Shown here: in pieces, positions 35,312 through 45,202 of the stretch
How positions within the stretch are numbered: position 1 is the first letter of the stretch
Layout of the letters: every line of letters starts with the position of its first letter
DNA from: Bradyrhizobium sp. Ai1a-2
Lineage (GTDB): Bacteria > Pseudomonadota > Alphaproteobacteria > Rhizobiales > Xanthobacteraceae
Direction: 5' to 3'
NCBI RefSeq assembly: GCF_000426245.1
Contig: NZ_AUEZ01000019.1
Span: 1-64,000, forward strand
DNA length: 64,000 nt
The notes under the pieces: model-generated
Database searches by the model: none
What the model was told of the DNA's origin: nothing
Seen by the model: only the letters and a program-made list of their open reading frames with translations
Program-made: the position numbers and the translations under genes

Positions 35312-37004
35312 GCGCCAGCACGAGCGTCGTGCATTTCCAGAACAACAGCGGATTGCGCTCGATCAGTGGAGTCGATGACGTCGTCAGATATTTTGCGTTG
35401 GGATTGCGGAGGTCGAACAAGAACTCCGACAGGCTGTCATATCGCTTATATGGATTGGGATGCACAGCCCTCTCCATCGTTCGATCGACCCAGATCGGGA
35501 TCTCGGGACAGATGTGCGTGGCCGAGCCGTAGACGAGCTTGTTGAAGTCCGATCGCGTCCTCGCGCGGGCGACCCGGGCGCGATAGGGCAGTCTTCCCGT
35601 CAGCATGTGGTAGGTGACGACGCCGAGCGAGAACAAGTCCGAGCGCGGCGTGCCGGGCTCGCCCAGGAAATATTCCGGGGCGGTGTATTGCTGGGTGCCG
35701 AGGATGTCGTTGTGGTCATCCGATGGCGCCGCCTCGACCACGCCGGCGATCTTGGTCGAGCCGAAATCGATGATCTTCACCGTGCCGGTCTTGTCGATCA
35801 TGATGTTGTCGGGCCTGATGTCCTGGTGCAGCATTTCCTTGCGATGGAAGGCCCGGATGCCCTTGGCGATCTGCTCGACGATGCCACGCACCGTTTCAAG
35901 CTGCGGCTTCGGATTGTCGATCATCCACTGCCGGAGCGTCTGCCCGTCAATGAATTCGGTCGCGACGTAGAGATAGTTGCGTTTGCGCGACGGCGTCCAA
36001 AGCTTCAGCACATGGGGACTGTCGATGCGCTTGGCGACCCATTCCTCCATCATGAACCGCTTCAGATAGGCGGGATCGTCGCGCAGATCGATCGACGGTA
36101 TCTTGATTGTCACCATGGTGCCGGTGTCGTCATCGACCGCGAGGTAGATGTGGCTGCGGCTGCTGCCATGCAGTTCGCGCACGATGGTGTAACCGTCGAA
36201 CGCCATTCTGGCTTCCAGGAGCGGCGGCAACGGCAACTCGCTCGGTTGCCCGAACGCCTCGCTGGCGCTGCTCTCCGGCAGCTCGTCGATACGCACGATC
36301 TGGACGGTGAGATTGTCCTGACTACCGCGCTCATAGGCCTGCTCGACGATCGCCTTGGCCGCCTTGTCGAGGTCGTCGGCGCCGTCGGCGATCATCTTCG
36401 CCAACTGGCGCGGTGCGACATGCTCATAGATGCCGTCGGTCGCCAACAGGAACGTGTCGCCCTGCTCGATCCTGAACGACTGATAGTCGATCTCGACCTG
36501 CGGATTTACTCCCAAGGCGCGGCCGAGATAGCTCTGCACCGAGGACAGGACCACACGGTGATCGGTGGTCAGTTGCTCGAGGCTGTTGCCGGCGAGGCGA
36601 TAGATCCGGCAGTCGCCGACGTGGAAGATGTGCGCGGTGGTCGACTTGATCACCATGGCACTCAGGGTGCAGACACAGCCCTTGTCCTTTTCGTAAGGGT
36701 TTTGGCTGCGCCGTGTCTGCGCATGCAGCCACGAATTGGTGGCCTCCAGCACACGTTGCGCCGAGGTCTTCACCGACCAGGATTCCGATGTGCAGTAATA
36801 GTCGGTCAAGAACGCTTTGACGGCCGACTCGCTCGCGATGCGGCTGACGCTGCTCGAACTGATGCCGTCGGCGAGCACGATGGCGATGCCCTTCAGGCCG
36901 AGCAGCGGCTCGCTCGGAATCAGGACGCCATGAAAATCCTGATTGGTTTCCTTGCGGCCCTGATCGGAACACTGCCCGACCGATATTTTGAGTTCGCGCG
37001 GCAT
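35265..37004 (-). CDS. Bifunctional protein serine/threonine phosphatase-kinase
   Basis: A 579-residue fusion: PP2C-type phosphatase domain (about 5-245) with motifs ETNQD (19-23), ADG (45-47), GDCR (130-133), TDG (189-191) and QDN (229-231), then a protein kinase domain (about 270-540) with Lys301, HQD393-395, DFG413-415 and an APE motif; the HRD Arg is Gln. A C-terminal hydrophobic helix (about 550-572) anchors it in the membrane. The gene is 57 bases downstream of the formate/nitrite channel gene, which suggests a role in nitrogen or nitrite response. This start (37004) lacks a strong ribosome site. Confidence 0.9.
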   Translation of the reverse strand: MPRELKISVGQCSDQGRKETNQDFHGVLIPSEPLLGLKGIAIVLADGISSSSVSRIASESAVKAFLTDYYCTSESWSVKTSAQRVLEATNSWLHAQTRRSQNPYEKDKGCVCTLSAMVIKSTTAHIFHVGDCRIYRLAGNSLEQLTTDHRVVLSSVQSYLGRALGVNPQVEIDYQSFRIEQGDTFLLATDGIYEHVAPRQLAKMIADGADDLDKAAKAIVEQAYERGSQDNLTVQIVRIDELPESSASEAFGQPSELPLPPLLEARMAFDGYTIVRELHGSSRSHIYLAVDDDTGTMVTIKIPSIDLRDDPAYLKRFMMEEWVAKRIDSPHVLKLWTPSRKRNYLYVATEFIDGQTLRQWMIDNPKPQLETVRGIVEQIAKGIRAFHRKEMLHQDIRPDNIMIDKTGTVKIIDFGSTKIAGVVEAAPSDDHNDILGTQQYTAPEYFLGEPGTPRSDLFSLGVVTYHMLTGRLPYRARVARARTRSDFNKLVYGSATHICPEIPIWVDRTMERAVHPNPYKRYDSLSEFLFDLRNPNAKYLTTSSTPLIERNPLLFWKCTTLVLALTLVLLLAYCAHRFH

Positions 37005-37060
37005 CGCGTGTCGGAGGCTGACACGTCTCTCAGACGGGAGAGGCCTGTCAGCCCACAAGA

Positions 37061-37879
37061 TCAAGCCGCGAGGCGCTCGCGCCTCGGCGCTGTCTTGACA
37101 TGGGTGGCGTAGAGCGTCAGCCCGGTGAACGCGAGACCGCCGACAAGGTTGCCGAGCACCGTCGGAATCTCGTTCCAGATCAGGTAGTCCATGATCGTGA
37201 ACTTGCCGCCGAGCAGCAATCCCGAAGGGAACAGGAACATGTTCACGACCGAATGCTCGAAGGTCATGAAGAAGAACAGCATGATCGGCATCCACATCGC
37301 GATCACTTTTCCACTGACGGTGGTCGAGATCATCGCGCCGACGACGCCGGCCGAGACCATCCAGTTGCAGAGCATGCCGCGGACGAACAGCGTCAGCATC
37401 CCTGCTGTGCCGTGCGCCGCATAGCCGACCGTGCGGCTCTCGCCGATGGTGCCGATGATCTGGCCGACCTTGTCGGGCGGCGAAGAGAAGCCGAATGTCG
37501 AGACGATCGCCATCATCACAGCCACGGTGAAGGCGCCGGCAAAATTCCCGACGAACACCAGGCCCCAGTTGCGCAGCACGCCGCCGAGCGTCACGCCCGG
37601 CCGCCTGTCGATCCAGGCGAGCGGCGACAGCACGAACACGCCGGTCAGAAGATCGAAGCCGAACAGATAGAGCATGCAGAAACCGACCGGAAACAGCGCG
37701 GCGCCGACGATAGGCACACCGGTCGATACGTTGACGCTCACCGCAAAGGCCGCGGCGAGCGCCAGGATCGCACCTGCCATATAGGCACGGATCACCGTGT
37801 CGCGCGTCGACATGAAGATCTTCGACTCACCCGCGTCCACCATCTTGGTGACAAATTCCGAAGGCACGAGATAGGCCAT
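37061..37879 (-). CDS. Formate/nitrite transporter family channel
   Basis: A 272-residue FNT protein with six membrane helices, including VVGVMLYLFGFDLLTG-like and RNWGLVFVGNFAGAF segments. FNT channels form pentamers and pass formate, nitrite or related monoacids. AGGGGAAC precedes the ATG at 37879. The following gene is a phosphatase-kinase, which is the arrangement found in some nitrate-assimilation loci. No nitrate reductase or other assimilation genes are seen in the window. Confidence 0.9.
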   Translation of the reverse strand: MAYLVPSEFVTKMVDAGESKIFMSTRDTVIRAYMAGAILALAAAFAVSVNVSTGVPIVGAALFPVGFCMLYLFGFDLLTGVFVLSPLAWIDRRPGVTLGGVLRNWGLVFVGNFAGAFTVAVMMAIVSTFGFSSPPDKVGQIIGTIGESRTVGYAAHGTAGMLTLFVRGMLCNWMVSAGVVGAMISTTVSGKVIAMWMPIMLFFFMTFEHSVVNMFLFPSGLLLGGKFTIMDYLIWNEIPTVLGNLVGGLAFTGLTLYATHVKTAPRRERLAA

Positions 37880-38260
37880 TCCTGTTCCCCTTATTCGCAA
37901 AACCAAGGGCACCGCGGCTTTGGACCGCGACGCTGATATGAAGGATGAGTGGCCGTCCTGGATGCGCGCCGGATCTACCGCGCGGGGATGTGGGGTGGCG
38001 TCTTTAGCGACTGCTCGCCGCGTCCTAATGAGGTCGCTTTGATCCCTGTGCCTTGAGCCAACGCTGGCTTAGGCGATCCGGAGGACGGCAGTCGTCATTG
38101 ACTGGCGCATCTAAAAGCAATCGATGTGCCAACAGCCGTCTTCGCCGGTCGATCCGAGAACAGCCTGGAATTGCAGAGACTTTGGCAGTTGTCGCTGCGC
38201 CGGCTCGGGGAACGTCATGCCGTCGATTTGGGCAAATTGCCTATACGGCGCGCACGCTGC
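37880..38260. other. Gene-free interval
   Basis: The 381 bases separate the FNT gene and the following binding-protein gene, both on the minus strand. A 35-codon reading frame (38111-38218, minus) lacks a ribosome site. No RNA gene or clear regulatory palindrome was found. Confidence 0.5.
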
Positions 38261-39058
38261 TTATTTGGCCTGAGTCCGGATCGGCGTGTCCTTCAGCCCG
38301 TTGTTGTCATAGGCTTTGCGCAGGGTGCCATTGGCAACCGCTTCCGTCATGAACTTGGTTGCGAAGGTCGCCGACAATGGATGGTTCAGCGGGACCGCAA
38401 CCGCGGTTACCGTCTGCTTGAAGGTCTCGTCCAGCACCCGCGTTCCCGGAATCTTTTTCGCCATCGCGTTGAGCTGGTCGCGCGAGAGCGCGAATGCGTC
38501 GACCTCGCCGTTTTTCAGGAGATTGAAGATTTCGTCATAGGTCTGATATCCCGTCACCTTCGCACTCTTCAGGTGTGCGATCGCACCGCGCATCGTGGTG
38601 GTGCTGTTGACGGCAGCGACCTTGACGCCCGGCTGGTCGAGGCCTGCGAAATTCGTGACCGTCGAGCCCGGCTTGACGATGTAGGTGGCGTCCGCGACCT
38701 CATAGATCGGGCCGAACGTCATCTTGGATTCGCGCTCGGGATCCTTGGGCAGGAAGGTGACGTCCCAGGTGCCCTTGGATGCCGCATCGGTGATCTGTCC
38801 GGAGTTCTGGTGCACGACATATTCGACGGGTATGCCGAGTTGCGCGGCCATCGCCTTGCCGAGATCGACCGGCACGCCGGCATAGCCGGTCTCGGTCCTG
38901 GTGGACCAGAACGCGCCGCCTGCCGGGCTGATCGCAATCGCGACGCGGAGCTTGCCGGTCGGTGCGATCTCGTCCTTCAGGGCATCGGCGCCGGCCGGCG
39001 CGGCCATCATGGCGATCGCGACAACAAGGCCTGTGATAAGGGGCAGTTGGCTGGACAT
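38261..39058 (-). CDS. Amino-acid-type ABC substrate-binding protein
   Basis: A 265-residue exported protein with a signal peptide (about 1-25, ending GADA) and the family 3 extracellular binding fold (GKLRVAIAISPAGG; GYAGVPVDLGKAMAAQLG; DVTFLPKDPERE). GGAGGAAG lies before the ATG. No transporter genes are next to it, and the ligand is unknown. Confidence 0.88.
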   Translation of the reverse strand: MSSQLPLITGLVVAIAMMAAPAGADALKDEIAPTGKLRVAIAISPAGGAFWSTRTETGYAGVPVDLGKAMAAQLGIPVEYVVHQNSGQITDAASKGTWDVTFLPKDPERESKMTFGPIYEVADATYIVKPGSTVTNFAGLDQPGVKVAAVNSTTTMRGAIAHLKSAKVTGYQTYDEIFNLLKNGEVDAFALSRDQLNAMAKKIPGTRVLDETFKQTVTAVAVPLNHPLSATFATKFMTEAVANGTLRKAYDNNGLKDTPIRTQAK

Positions 39059-39163
39059 CGGCTTCCTCCACGCAGGGTCTGTTGCCCGGCTGTTGCAGCA
39101 ACAAACCGCATGATGGGAGAACACGCAACTGCCGGTTTTCGCAAGCCAGCCAACGCTGCAAAT

Positions 39164-39589
39164 TTATCTGACGCGAATCGTGATCTTCTCCGACACGACC
39201 GGCGGCTTGAAGGGATAGTGCTTGGCGTCGCCCAGTACGAGCTGCAAAGTATGTTTGCCCGGCGGCAACTCGATGCGCGCTTCGGTCTGGCCTGCGCCGA
39301 AATGCAGATGGGACTTATCCGATGGGATTGGCTCGTCCGGGTTGAGCGGCTCGTTCACGTCGATCAGCAGATGGTGATGGCCGGCGTTCGCATAGTCATC
39401 GCCGGCATGGGTCACGCCCATGTTGCGCAGGCCGAAGCGGGCCCAGAATGCGCCCTTGATGGTCGCGCCGTTCTGCGGCCAGACGAAATACAGGACTGCG
39501 TCCTTGGGCGCAGGCTTGTCTTGCGCCTGCGCAATGTTCGCAAGCGACGACAGGACCGCCGAAATCAGAAGTGCGCGCGCAATTCTCAT
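39164..39589 (-). CDS. DUF4399 family exported protein
   Basis: A 141-residue protein with a signal peptide (about 1-22) and a DUF4399 domain (about 28-140). The segment HAGDDYANAGHHHLLIDV is a His-rich motif typical of the family. Members are small exported beta-rich proteins with predicted metal or ligand binding. It lies 106 bases upstream of the binding-protein gene on the same strand. Confidence 0.9.
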   Translation of the reverse strand: MRIARALLISAVLSSLANIAQAQDKPAPKDAVLYFVWPQNGATIKGAFWARFGLRNMGVTHAGDDYANAGHHHLLIDVNEPLNPDEPIPSDKSHLHFGAGQTEARIELPPGKHTLQLVLGDAKHYPFKPPVVSEKITIRVR

Positions 39590-39622
39590 TGCCCCCTCCC
39601 CGATTCAAATACTTCAAGCACT

Positions 39623-41185
39623 TTAAGGTGACAGTGCGACCCGGAAGCCGTGGGTCGGATACCGAACGTTGGTGTCGTAGTTGTCTCGATTGGCCGGTCG
39701 CACATAACGCGTATCATTCTTCCAGGAGCCGGAGCGGAGTACATGGGAGGTGCAGTCTGCCCCAAGCCAGGGTGAAGCGTCGGCCGGGGCGCCCTGGTAG
39801 TTCTTGTGCCAGCAATCCTCTACCCACTGGTCGACCCCGCCGCCCATGTCGTGGAGGCCGAACGGATTCGGCTTGAAGTTGCCGACCTTGGTCGGCTGCT
39901 CGGCGGCGGTGCTGTCGCCGCAATCCTTGCAACCAGCCATGCCCGGCTGCATCTGGTCGCCCCACCAATATTTGGTCTGCGTCCCGCCGCGGGCAGCAAA
40001 CTCCCACTCGGCCTCGCTCGGAAGCCGGTAGGCTTTCTTGGTCACGTCCGCGAGCCAGGCGGCGTATTGCTTGGCATCGGTCCAGCTCACATTGGTGATC
40101 GGCGCCTCGTCCTTTCCGGTCGCAGTGAAGCCGCACGCTTTGGCGGCGGCGCAGGCGTTCCATTCGCGGACCGTGACCGGATATTTGCCGATGGAGAACG
40201 GCTTGATCGTCACCCTTCGGATCGGCCGCTCCGACGCATCATCGTTGCTGCCCATCGAGAAGCTGCCGCCCTGAAGGGCGACCATCTCGGGCTCCCGCAT
40301 CGATAGAGCGGGCGGCGGGGTGACCGCAGTGACGGCCGGGCTCGCAGAGGGCTGCGGTTTCGGCGGCTGCGGTTGCGCCGTGGGGCTGGCAGCCGGGGCT
40401 GCCGCCTGTTTCGTTGCGGGTGCCGGTTCGGCCGCCTTCGGCGATGCCACGGGCGACGGCGATGAGGCTGGCGCCGGCGTGCGGTCTGCCACCTTCTCGC
40501 CCCGCGGCATCAGCAAGGACCAGAGGATGCCGCCGGCGATGATCGCGAGCGTGATGCTGAGCAGGAAGATCAGGATGTTCTCGCGCCGCCGGCGTGTGCG
40601 GTGGAACGCCGAGGCATCCGGCAGCACGCGATAGACCCGCACCGGATCGGTGATGTTCTTGACCTTGCGGTCGCCAAGCGATTCGTAGCCGCACACCAGC
40701 TTGTGCTTGATCTGCTCGTAGATGCCGCCGGAGATGAAGACCTGCCCGGGCTCCGCGATCCCTTCCAGGCGCGAGGCAACGTTGACGCCGTCGCCATAGA
40801 TGTCGTCGGGCTCGATGATGACATCGCCGAGATTGACGCCGATCCGGTACTCGATCCAGTAGTCCTTCGGCACCGCCGCGTTGCGGCCGACCAGGTTCTG
40901 CTGGATCACGATGCTGCACCGGACGGCTTCGACCGGACTGTCGAACATGGCAATGAAGCCGTCGCCGGTCGTCTTCACCAGCTTGCCGTGATGCTCCAAA
41001 ATGGTGGGCTCGATCAGGTCGCGCTCGATCCGCTTGACGCGGCTGTGCGTGCCCTCCTCGTCGAGCTGCATAAGGCGGCTGTAGCCGGCGATGTCGCCTG
41101 CAACAATCGCGGCGAGCCGCCGCGGCGTCGAATCGCCCGGCGGCCGCTCGTGCCTACCCGACTTGAAGTCTCTAATCTCACCCAT
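39623..41185 (-). CDS. Class III nucleotide cyclase fused to formylglycine-generating enzyme-like domain
   Basis: A 520-residue protein. Residues about 20-190 form a class III cyclase with Asp31 and Asp75 as metal ligands (AGDIAGYS, TTGDGFIA) and NVASR with Asn135/Arg139 in the transition-state position. A single membrane helix (about 204-225) follows, then a Pro/Ala-rich linker (about 235-290), and an FGE/SUMF1-like sulfatase-modifying domain (about 300-520) ending in the family tail RSGSWKNDTRYVRPANR...GFRVALSP. The cyclase would be cytosolic and the FGE domain periplasmic. Start at ATG 41185 (a TTG nine codons earlier is possible). Confidence 0.9.
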   Translation of the reverse strand: MGEIRDFKSGRHERPPGDSTPRRLAAIVAGDIAGYSRLMQLDEEGTHSRVKRIERDLIEPTILEHHGKLVKTTGDGFIAMFDSPVEAVRCSIVIQQNLVGRNAAVPKDYWIEYRIGVNLGDVIIEPDDIYGDGVNVASRLEGIAEPGQVFISGGIYEQIKHKLVCGYESLGDRKVKNITDPVRVYRVLPDASAFHRTRRRRENILIFLLSITLAIIAGGILWSLLMPRGEKVADRTPAPASSPSPVASPKAAEPAPATKQAAAPAASPTAQPQPPKPQPSASPAVTAVTPPPALSMREPEMVALQGGSFSMGSNDDASERPIRRVTIKPFSIGKYPVTVREWNACAAAKACGFTATGKDEAPITNVSWTDAKQYAAWLADVTKKAYRLPSEAEWEFAARGGTQTKYWWGDQMQPGMAGCKDCGDSTAAEQPTKVGNFKPNPFGLHDMGGGVDQWVEDCWHKNYQGAPADASPWLGADCTSHVLRSGSWKNDTRYVRPANRDNYDTNVRYPTHGFRVALSP

Positions 41186-41389
41186 GGATCGGTTGGGCTC
41201 CACAAACCGCAAATGCAGCGTTCGAGGCAGAATATAAGCGCCTCAGCCCCCGAAACCTAATGATCTACCCATTAAGAGCCTATCACACTCTCCACCCGGA
41301 ACAAGTTTGCCAGAAATTGTGCGGCGCATGAAGTGATGCAGTTCACATAACGATCAACCTTACGTGTCCGCGACAAAATATCCCCAGCC

Positions 41390-42568
41390 TTAGCTCGCCT
41401 GCGGCGCCGGCGTCCTGATCTCGCGGGGCAGGATAATAGCCGCTGCAATCGCCAATAGACAAAGCCCGGCGAACGCACGGAGCATGGTGACAAACCCGCC
41501 CTGCTCGTAGAGCCAGGCGACCAGCCCGACCGAAGCGCCGGCCGCCGTGAAGCCGACGAAATAGCGCACCGCATAGGCGCGCGAGCGCCATTCCTCGCTG
41601 GTGTATTTGCCGACCATGGCGTCGTTGACCGTGACCTGGCCGAACGCGCCCATCACGATGCCGATCGACACCAGGATCAGCGGCAGGTCCGACAGCGTCG
41701 CTGCCAGATAGAGGAAGGGCGCCAGCATGAAGGACAGCGGCAGCGCCACCGTCTTGAGCGCATGGCGGTCGAGCAGCTTGCCGATCGTGTACTGCGTCAT
41801 CGCGCCGAACACATAGACGCCGGCTGCGATCACGCCGAGCAGCGCCGGGCTTTTCGTCAGGTCGGCGAGCCGTTCGGCGAACAGTTTCGGCAGTGCCACC
41901 GTGACCGCATTGAATGTGGTCGAGATCGCGATCACCACGATCAAGAGCGACAGGATCACCCGCCACATGTCCTTCTTCGCGACGCGCGCCTGGGCTGCGG
42001 CCTGCTTGGTGCCCTTGCGATCCTCATGCACCACGGTGAGCGCGAAGGCGATGCCGAGCAGCACGGTGACGACGCCGGGAATGATGAAGGCAAAGCGCCA
42101 GCCGAGATACTGGCCGATCACGCCGGTGACCAACGCCGAGGAGGCGACGCCGAGATTGCCCCAGACGCCGTTCAGCCCCATCTCGCGGCCGAGCTTGTCG
42201 GCATAGGACACGATCATGGCGGTGCCGACCGGATGGTAGATCGACGCGAACACGCCGATCGCGAGCAGCGCCGCGCCAAGCTGCAGCGGCGTCTGCACGA
42301 AGCCGACCGAGATCATCGACAGGCCGATGCCGATGAAGAAGATGACCATCATATGACGGCGGCTCCAGCGGTCGCCGAGCCAGCCGGTGAGAAGCGAGCC
42401 GGCGCCGAAGGCGATGAAGCCCGGAGTGGCGTAAGGCAGCAATTCCGAATAGGCCATGCCAAGCGCCGGTCCCATCACGATGACGGCGGCGGCGAAGATC
42501 AGCATTGCATAGTGGTCAATGAAATGGGCGGCGTTGACGTAGGCTATCACCCGGCCGGGGCTGTTCAT
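41390..42568 (-). CDS. MFS transporter
   Basis: A 392-residue major facilitator with 12 predicted helices; the signature region between helices 2 and 3 includes GWLGDRWSRRHMM, and the central loop carries DRKGTKQAAAQARVAKKDMWR. It is paired divergently with an AraC regulator at 42666, which probably controls it. Substrate unknown. The start ATG at 42568 matches a normal N-terminus; the upstream extension is not supported. Confidence 0.9.
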   Translation of the reverse strand: MNSPGRVIAYVNAAHFIDHYAMLIFAAAVIVMGPALGMAYSELLPYATPGFIAFGAGSLLTGWLGDRWSRRHMMVIFFIGIGLSMISVGFVQTPLQLGAALLAIGVFASIYHPVGTAMIVSYADKLGREMGLNGVWGNLGVASSALVTGVIGQYLGWRFAFIIPGVVTVLLGIAFALTVVHEDRKGTKQAAAQARVAKKDMWRVILSLLIVVIAISTTFNAVTVALPKLFAERLADLTKSPALLGVIAAGVYVFGAMTQYTIGKLLDRHALKTVALPLSFMLAPFLYLAATLSDLPLILVSIGIVMGAFGQVTVNDAMVGKYTSEEWRSRAYAVRYFVGFTAAGASVGLVAWLYEQGGFVTMLRAFAGLCLLAIAAAIILPREIRTPAPQAS

Positions 42569-42665
42569 GCGTTGATCCCGTTTCGATCTCTTTAGAAGTC
42601 CTCTTGGGGAATCCTCTTGCTTCCCGAACCAGGTTATAGGCAGTTGTCCTGACGGGATGTCGCCA

Positions 42666-43466
42666 ATGACTGTCGCCGAAACGCCAATTGCCGCGATCTT
42701 GCGGGGCCAGCGCGCCACCGGCGATGGCGTGCATCTGGTCGCGCGCCACTATCGGCGCGGCGTCCGGCTCGACACCCACATGCACCGCGAATCCCAGCTG
42801 GTCTACGCCGCCGAGGGCACGATGCAGGTAACGACGCCCAAGGGCCGCTGGCTGGTGCCGCCGGATCGCGCGGTGTGGGTGCCGGCCTTGCTGGAGCATT
42901 CGATCGACGTGCTCGCCGACATCCAGATGCGGACGCTGTATTTCGAATTGCCATGGCTGAAGCGCAACGCGCGCGGCAACAGCATCGGCTCCGAATTCGT
43001 GGTGCGGATATCGCCGCTCTTGCACCAGACCATCCTGGCGCTGTTCGACAGGCAGGATCACCACGAGCGGACCAGGCTTCTGCTGCAACTGGTCATGCTG
43101 GAACTGGACCAGGCCGAGGATTCCGCGACCTTCATTCCGTTGCCGCAGGAACCACGCTGTCGGCGTGCCGCCGACATCGTCCTCGCCAATCCCACCGCGC
43201 AATATGAAATCGAGACGCTGGCGCGCGAGGTTGGCACGTCGGCGCGAACCTTGTCGCGTCTGTTCTCGTCGGAAACGCAGTTGAGTTTCAAGAGTTGGTG
43301 CCAGCGCGCCCGCATCGCAGCTGCAATCGAACGATTGTCGACAGAATCTAACGTGTCGATCAAGCAGATCGCCTCCGACCTCGGTTATGCCAGCGTTCCG
43401 GCATTCTCTCACGCGTTCCGCCAGGTAACCGGCAAGACGCCGACGAAATTTGCGGGCAAGGAATGA
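42666..43466 (+). CDS. AraC family transcriptional regulator
   Basis: A 266-residue regulator with an N-terminal cupin-like sensing domain (about 25-130, including TRHMHRE-like and VPPDRAVWVPALLEHSI) and a C-terminal AraC domain with two helix-turn-helix units (IETLAREVGTSARTLSRLF; IKQIASDLGYASVPAFSHAF). It lies 97 bases from and divergent to the MFS gene, an arrangement typical for self-controlled transporter regulation. A start at 42657 is equally possible. Confidence 0.9.
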   Translation: MTVAETPIAAILRGQRATGDGVHLVARHYRRGVRLDTHMHRESQLVYAAEGTMQVTTPKGRWLVPPDRAVWVPALLEHSIDVLADIQMRTLYFELPWLKRNARGNSIGSEFVVRISPLLHQTILALFDRQDHHERTRLLLQLVMLELDQAEDSATFIPLPQEPRCRRAADIVLANPTAQYEIETLAREVGTSARTLSRLFSSETQLSFKSWCQRARIAAAIERLSTESNVSIKQIASDLGYASVPAFSHAFRQVTGKTPTKFAGKE

Positions 43467-43572
43467 AGGCAAGACATCGTCGGCAGGTCATGACAAAATG
43501 GTGTTCTTGATTATAGTCGGCAGGAACCTAAATCCTATGTAAGGTTCGGTGTAACCGGATTCGATCCTTCCC

Positions 43573-44925
43573 ATGGCCAACGCCTTTTTCTCCGATCTGC
43601 TTGCAACGATTTCCGAGCGCGGCCGCACGCTGCTCCGGCGAGGCAATTCGTTGGAAACGAAGCAGGACGCCTCCGAGCTTCTTGAATTGTGCGAGGCGCT
43701 GTTATCGGGCCGCGGTGAAGCCTCCGGCACCGCCATGGCGCGCGAGGTGCTCGACCGCTACCACCACCTCGATGCTGCAGGACGGCTGGCGTTCTTCCAG
43801 ACGCTGTCGCGGGATTTCGGCCCTGACCGTGCCAAGCTGATCCAGGCGATCGAGGCCTGGCGCAAGGGTTCCGACGACGGCGAAGCCAGCGAGTTGCATT
43901 TCGCCTCCGAGCCGCGCCGGCAGGAACTGATCCGCCGGCTCAATCGCGCGCCGGGCGGCACCAGCGAGTTGGTGGCGATGCGCGCCGATCTGCTCAACCT
44001 GATGAAAGGCAACAAGGATCTGGAGTCGCTCGACCGCGACGTCACCCATCTGCTCTCTTCTTGGTTCAACAGGGGATTCCTCGTGCTGCGCAGGATAGAC
44101 TGGTCGACGCCGGCCAATATTCTGGAGAAGATCATTCGCTACGAGGCGGTGCATGAGATCCGTGACTGGAACGACCTGCGCCGCCGCATCGATCCCATCG
44201 ACCGCCGCTGCTACGCGTTCTTCCATCCGGCGCTGAATGACGAGCCGCTGATCTTCGTCGAGGTCGCGCTGACCGAGACGATCCCCGGCGCGATCGCGCC
44301 TCTGCTCGCCGAGCAGCGCGAACTGGTCTCGATCGAGCGCGCCCGCACTGCCGTGTTCTATTCGATCTCGAACACCCAGCGTGGGCTCGGCGGCATCTCC
44401 TTCGGCAGTTTCCTGATCAAGCAGGTGGTCGAGGAACTGCGCCGCGAATTGCCGAAGCTCGACACCTTCGTGACGCTGTCGCCGGTGCCGGGTTTCATGC
44501 AATGGCTGAGGCAAGCGTCCGACGCACCGCTCTCCGACGATGACCGGCTGCTGCTCGAAAGTCTCGCCAAGCCCGACTGGTTCGAGAATACCGAACTGGC
44601 CGCGCAGCTCCGCACCGTGCTCGAGCCGCTCGCCGCCTATTTTTTCCTGAAAGCGCGGACACCGAAGGGACGGCTGATCGATTCGGTGGCGCGCTTCCAC
44701 CTCGGCAACGGCGCACGGCTGGAGCGCATCAACTGGCTCGGCGACCTCTCGCCCAAGGGTCTGCGCGAATCCGCCGGCATCATGGTCAACTATCTCTATC
44801 GCCTCGACGACATCGAGAAGAATCACGAAGCCTACGCCAACAACGGCGACGTGATCGCCTCCAGCGCCGTGAAGAAGCTGCTCAAGGGCGAAGGCCGCCG
44901 CCTGCTCGAGATGCGGCTGTCGTGA
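43573..44925 (+). CDS. matA: Malonyl-CoA decarboxylase
   Basis: A 450-residue enzyme matching malonyl-CoA decarboxylase throughout. Key positions are Ser303 in TLSPVPGF and His376 in ARFHLGNGA. It turns malonyl-CoA into acetyl-CoA. In rhizobia the gene usually sits beside a malonyl-CoA synthetase (matB) and carrier (matC); those are not adjacent here, so the gene is isolated. It is downstream of the AraC gene and ends just before the repeat cluster. Confidence 0.93.
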   Translation: MANAFFSDLLATISERGRTLLRRGNSLETKQDASELLELCEALLSGRGEASGTAMAREVLDRYHHLDAAGRLAFFQTLSRDFGPDRAKLIQAIEAWRKGSDDGEASELHFASEPRRQELIRRLNRAPGGTSELVAMRADLLNLMKGNKDLESLDRDVTHLLSSWFNRGFLVLRRIDWSTPANILEKIIRYEAVHEIRDWNDLRRRIDPIDRRCYAFFHPALNDEPLIFVEVALTETIPGAIAPLLAEQRELVSIERARTAVFYSISNTQRGLGGISFGSFLIKQVVEELRRELPKLDTFVTLSPVPGFMQWLRQASDAPLSDDDRLLLESLAKPDWFENTELAAQLRTVLEPLAAYFFLKARTPKGRLIDSVARFHLGNGARLERINWLGDLSPKGLRESAGIMVNYLYRLDDIEKNHEAYANNGDVIASSAVKKLLKGEGRRLLEMRLS

Positions 44926-44945
44926 GGGGCGCCACTTGAGCTCCA

Positions 44946-45030
44946 TAGGATGGGTAGAGCGCAGCAAAACCCATCGGCTTCGGAGCAAGCGGCGCGCATG
45001 ATGGGTTTCGCTGCGCTCTACCCATCCTAC
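44946..45030. repeat. Palindromic repeat, family A copy 3
   Basis: Arms with GGATGGGTAGAGCGCAGCA and GCGCTCTACCCATCC around a spacer. The first of a run of repeat elements in the 44926-45930 gene-free cluster. Confidence 0.85.
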
Positions 45031-45202
45031 GATTCTCTCACGCCTCGCACCGCCGTCGCCATAACCACAGGATGGTGTCGTGGGCGAGCAAGCGGTCGCA
45101 GCGGAGCGCATCGCAAACGCCGTGGTTATGGGTCCCGGGTCCCGGCTACGCCAAGAGGCTTCGCCGCGGCGCGCAAGCCCAGGACGACGCGGGGTGATAT
45201 CC

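Noticed and set aside
38111..38218. 35-codon minus-strand frame after the binding-protein gene
   Set aside because: No ribosome binding site and no recognisable feature.
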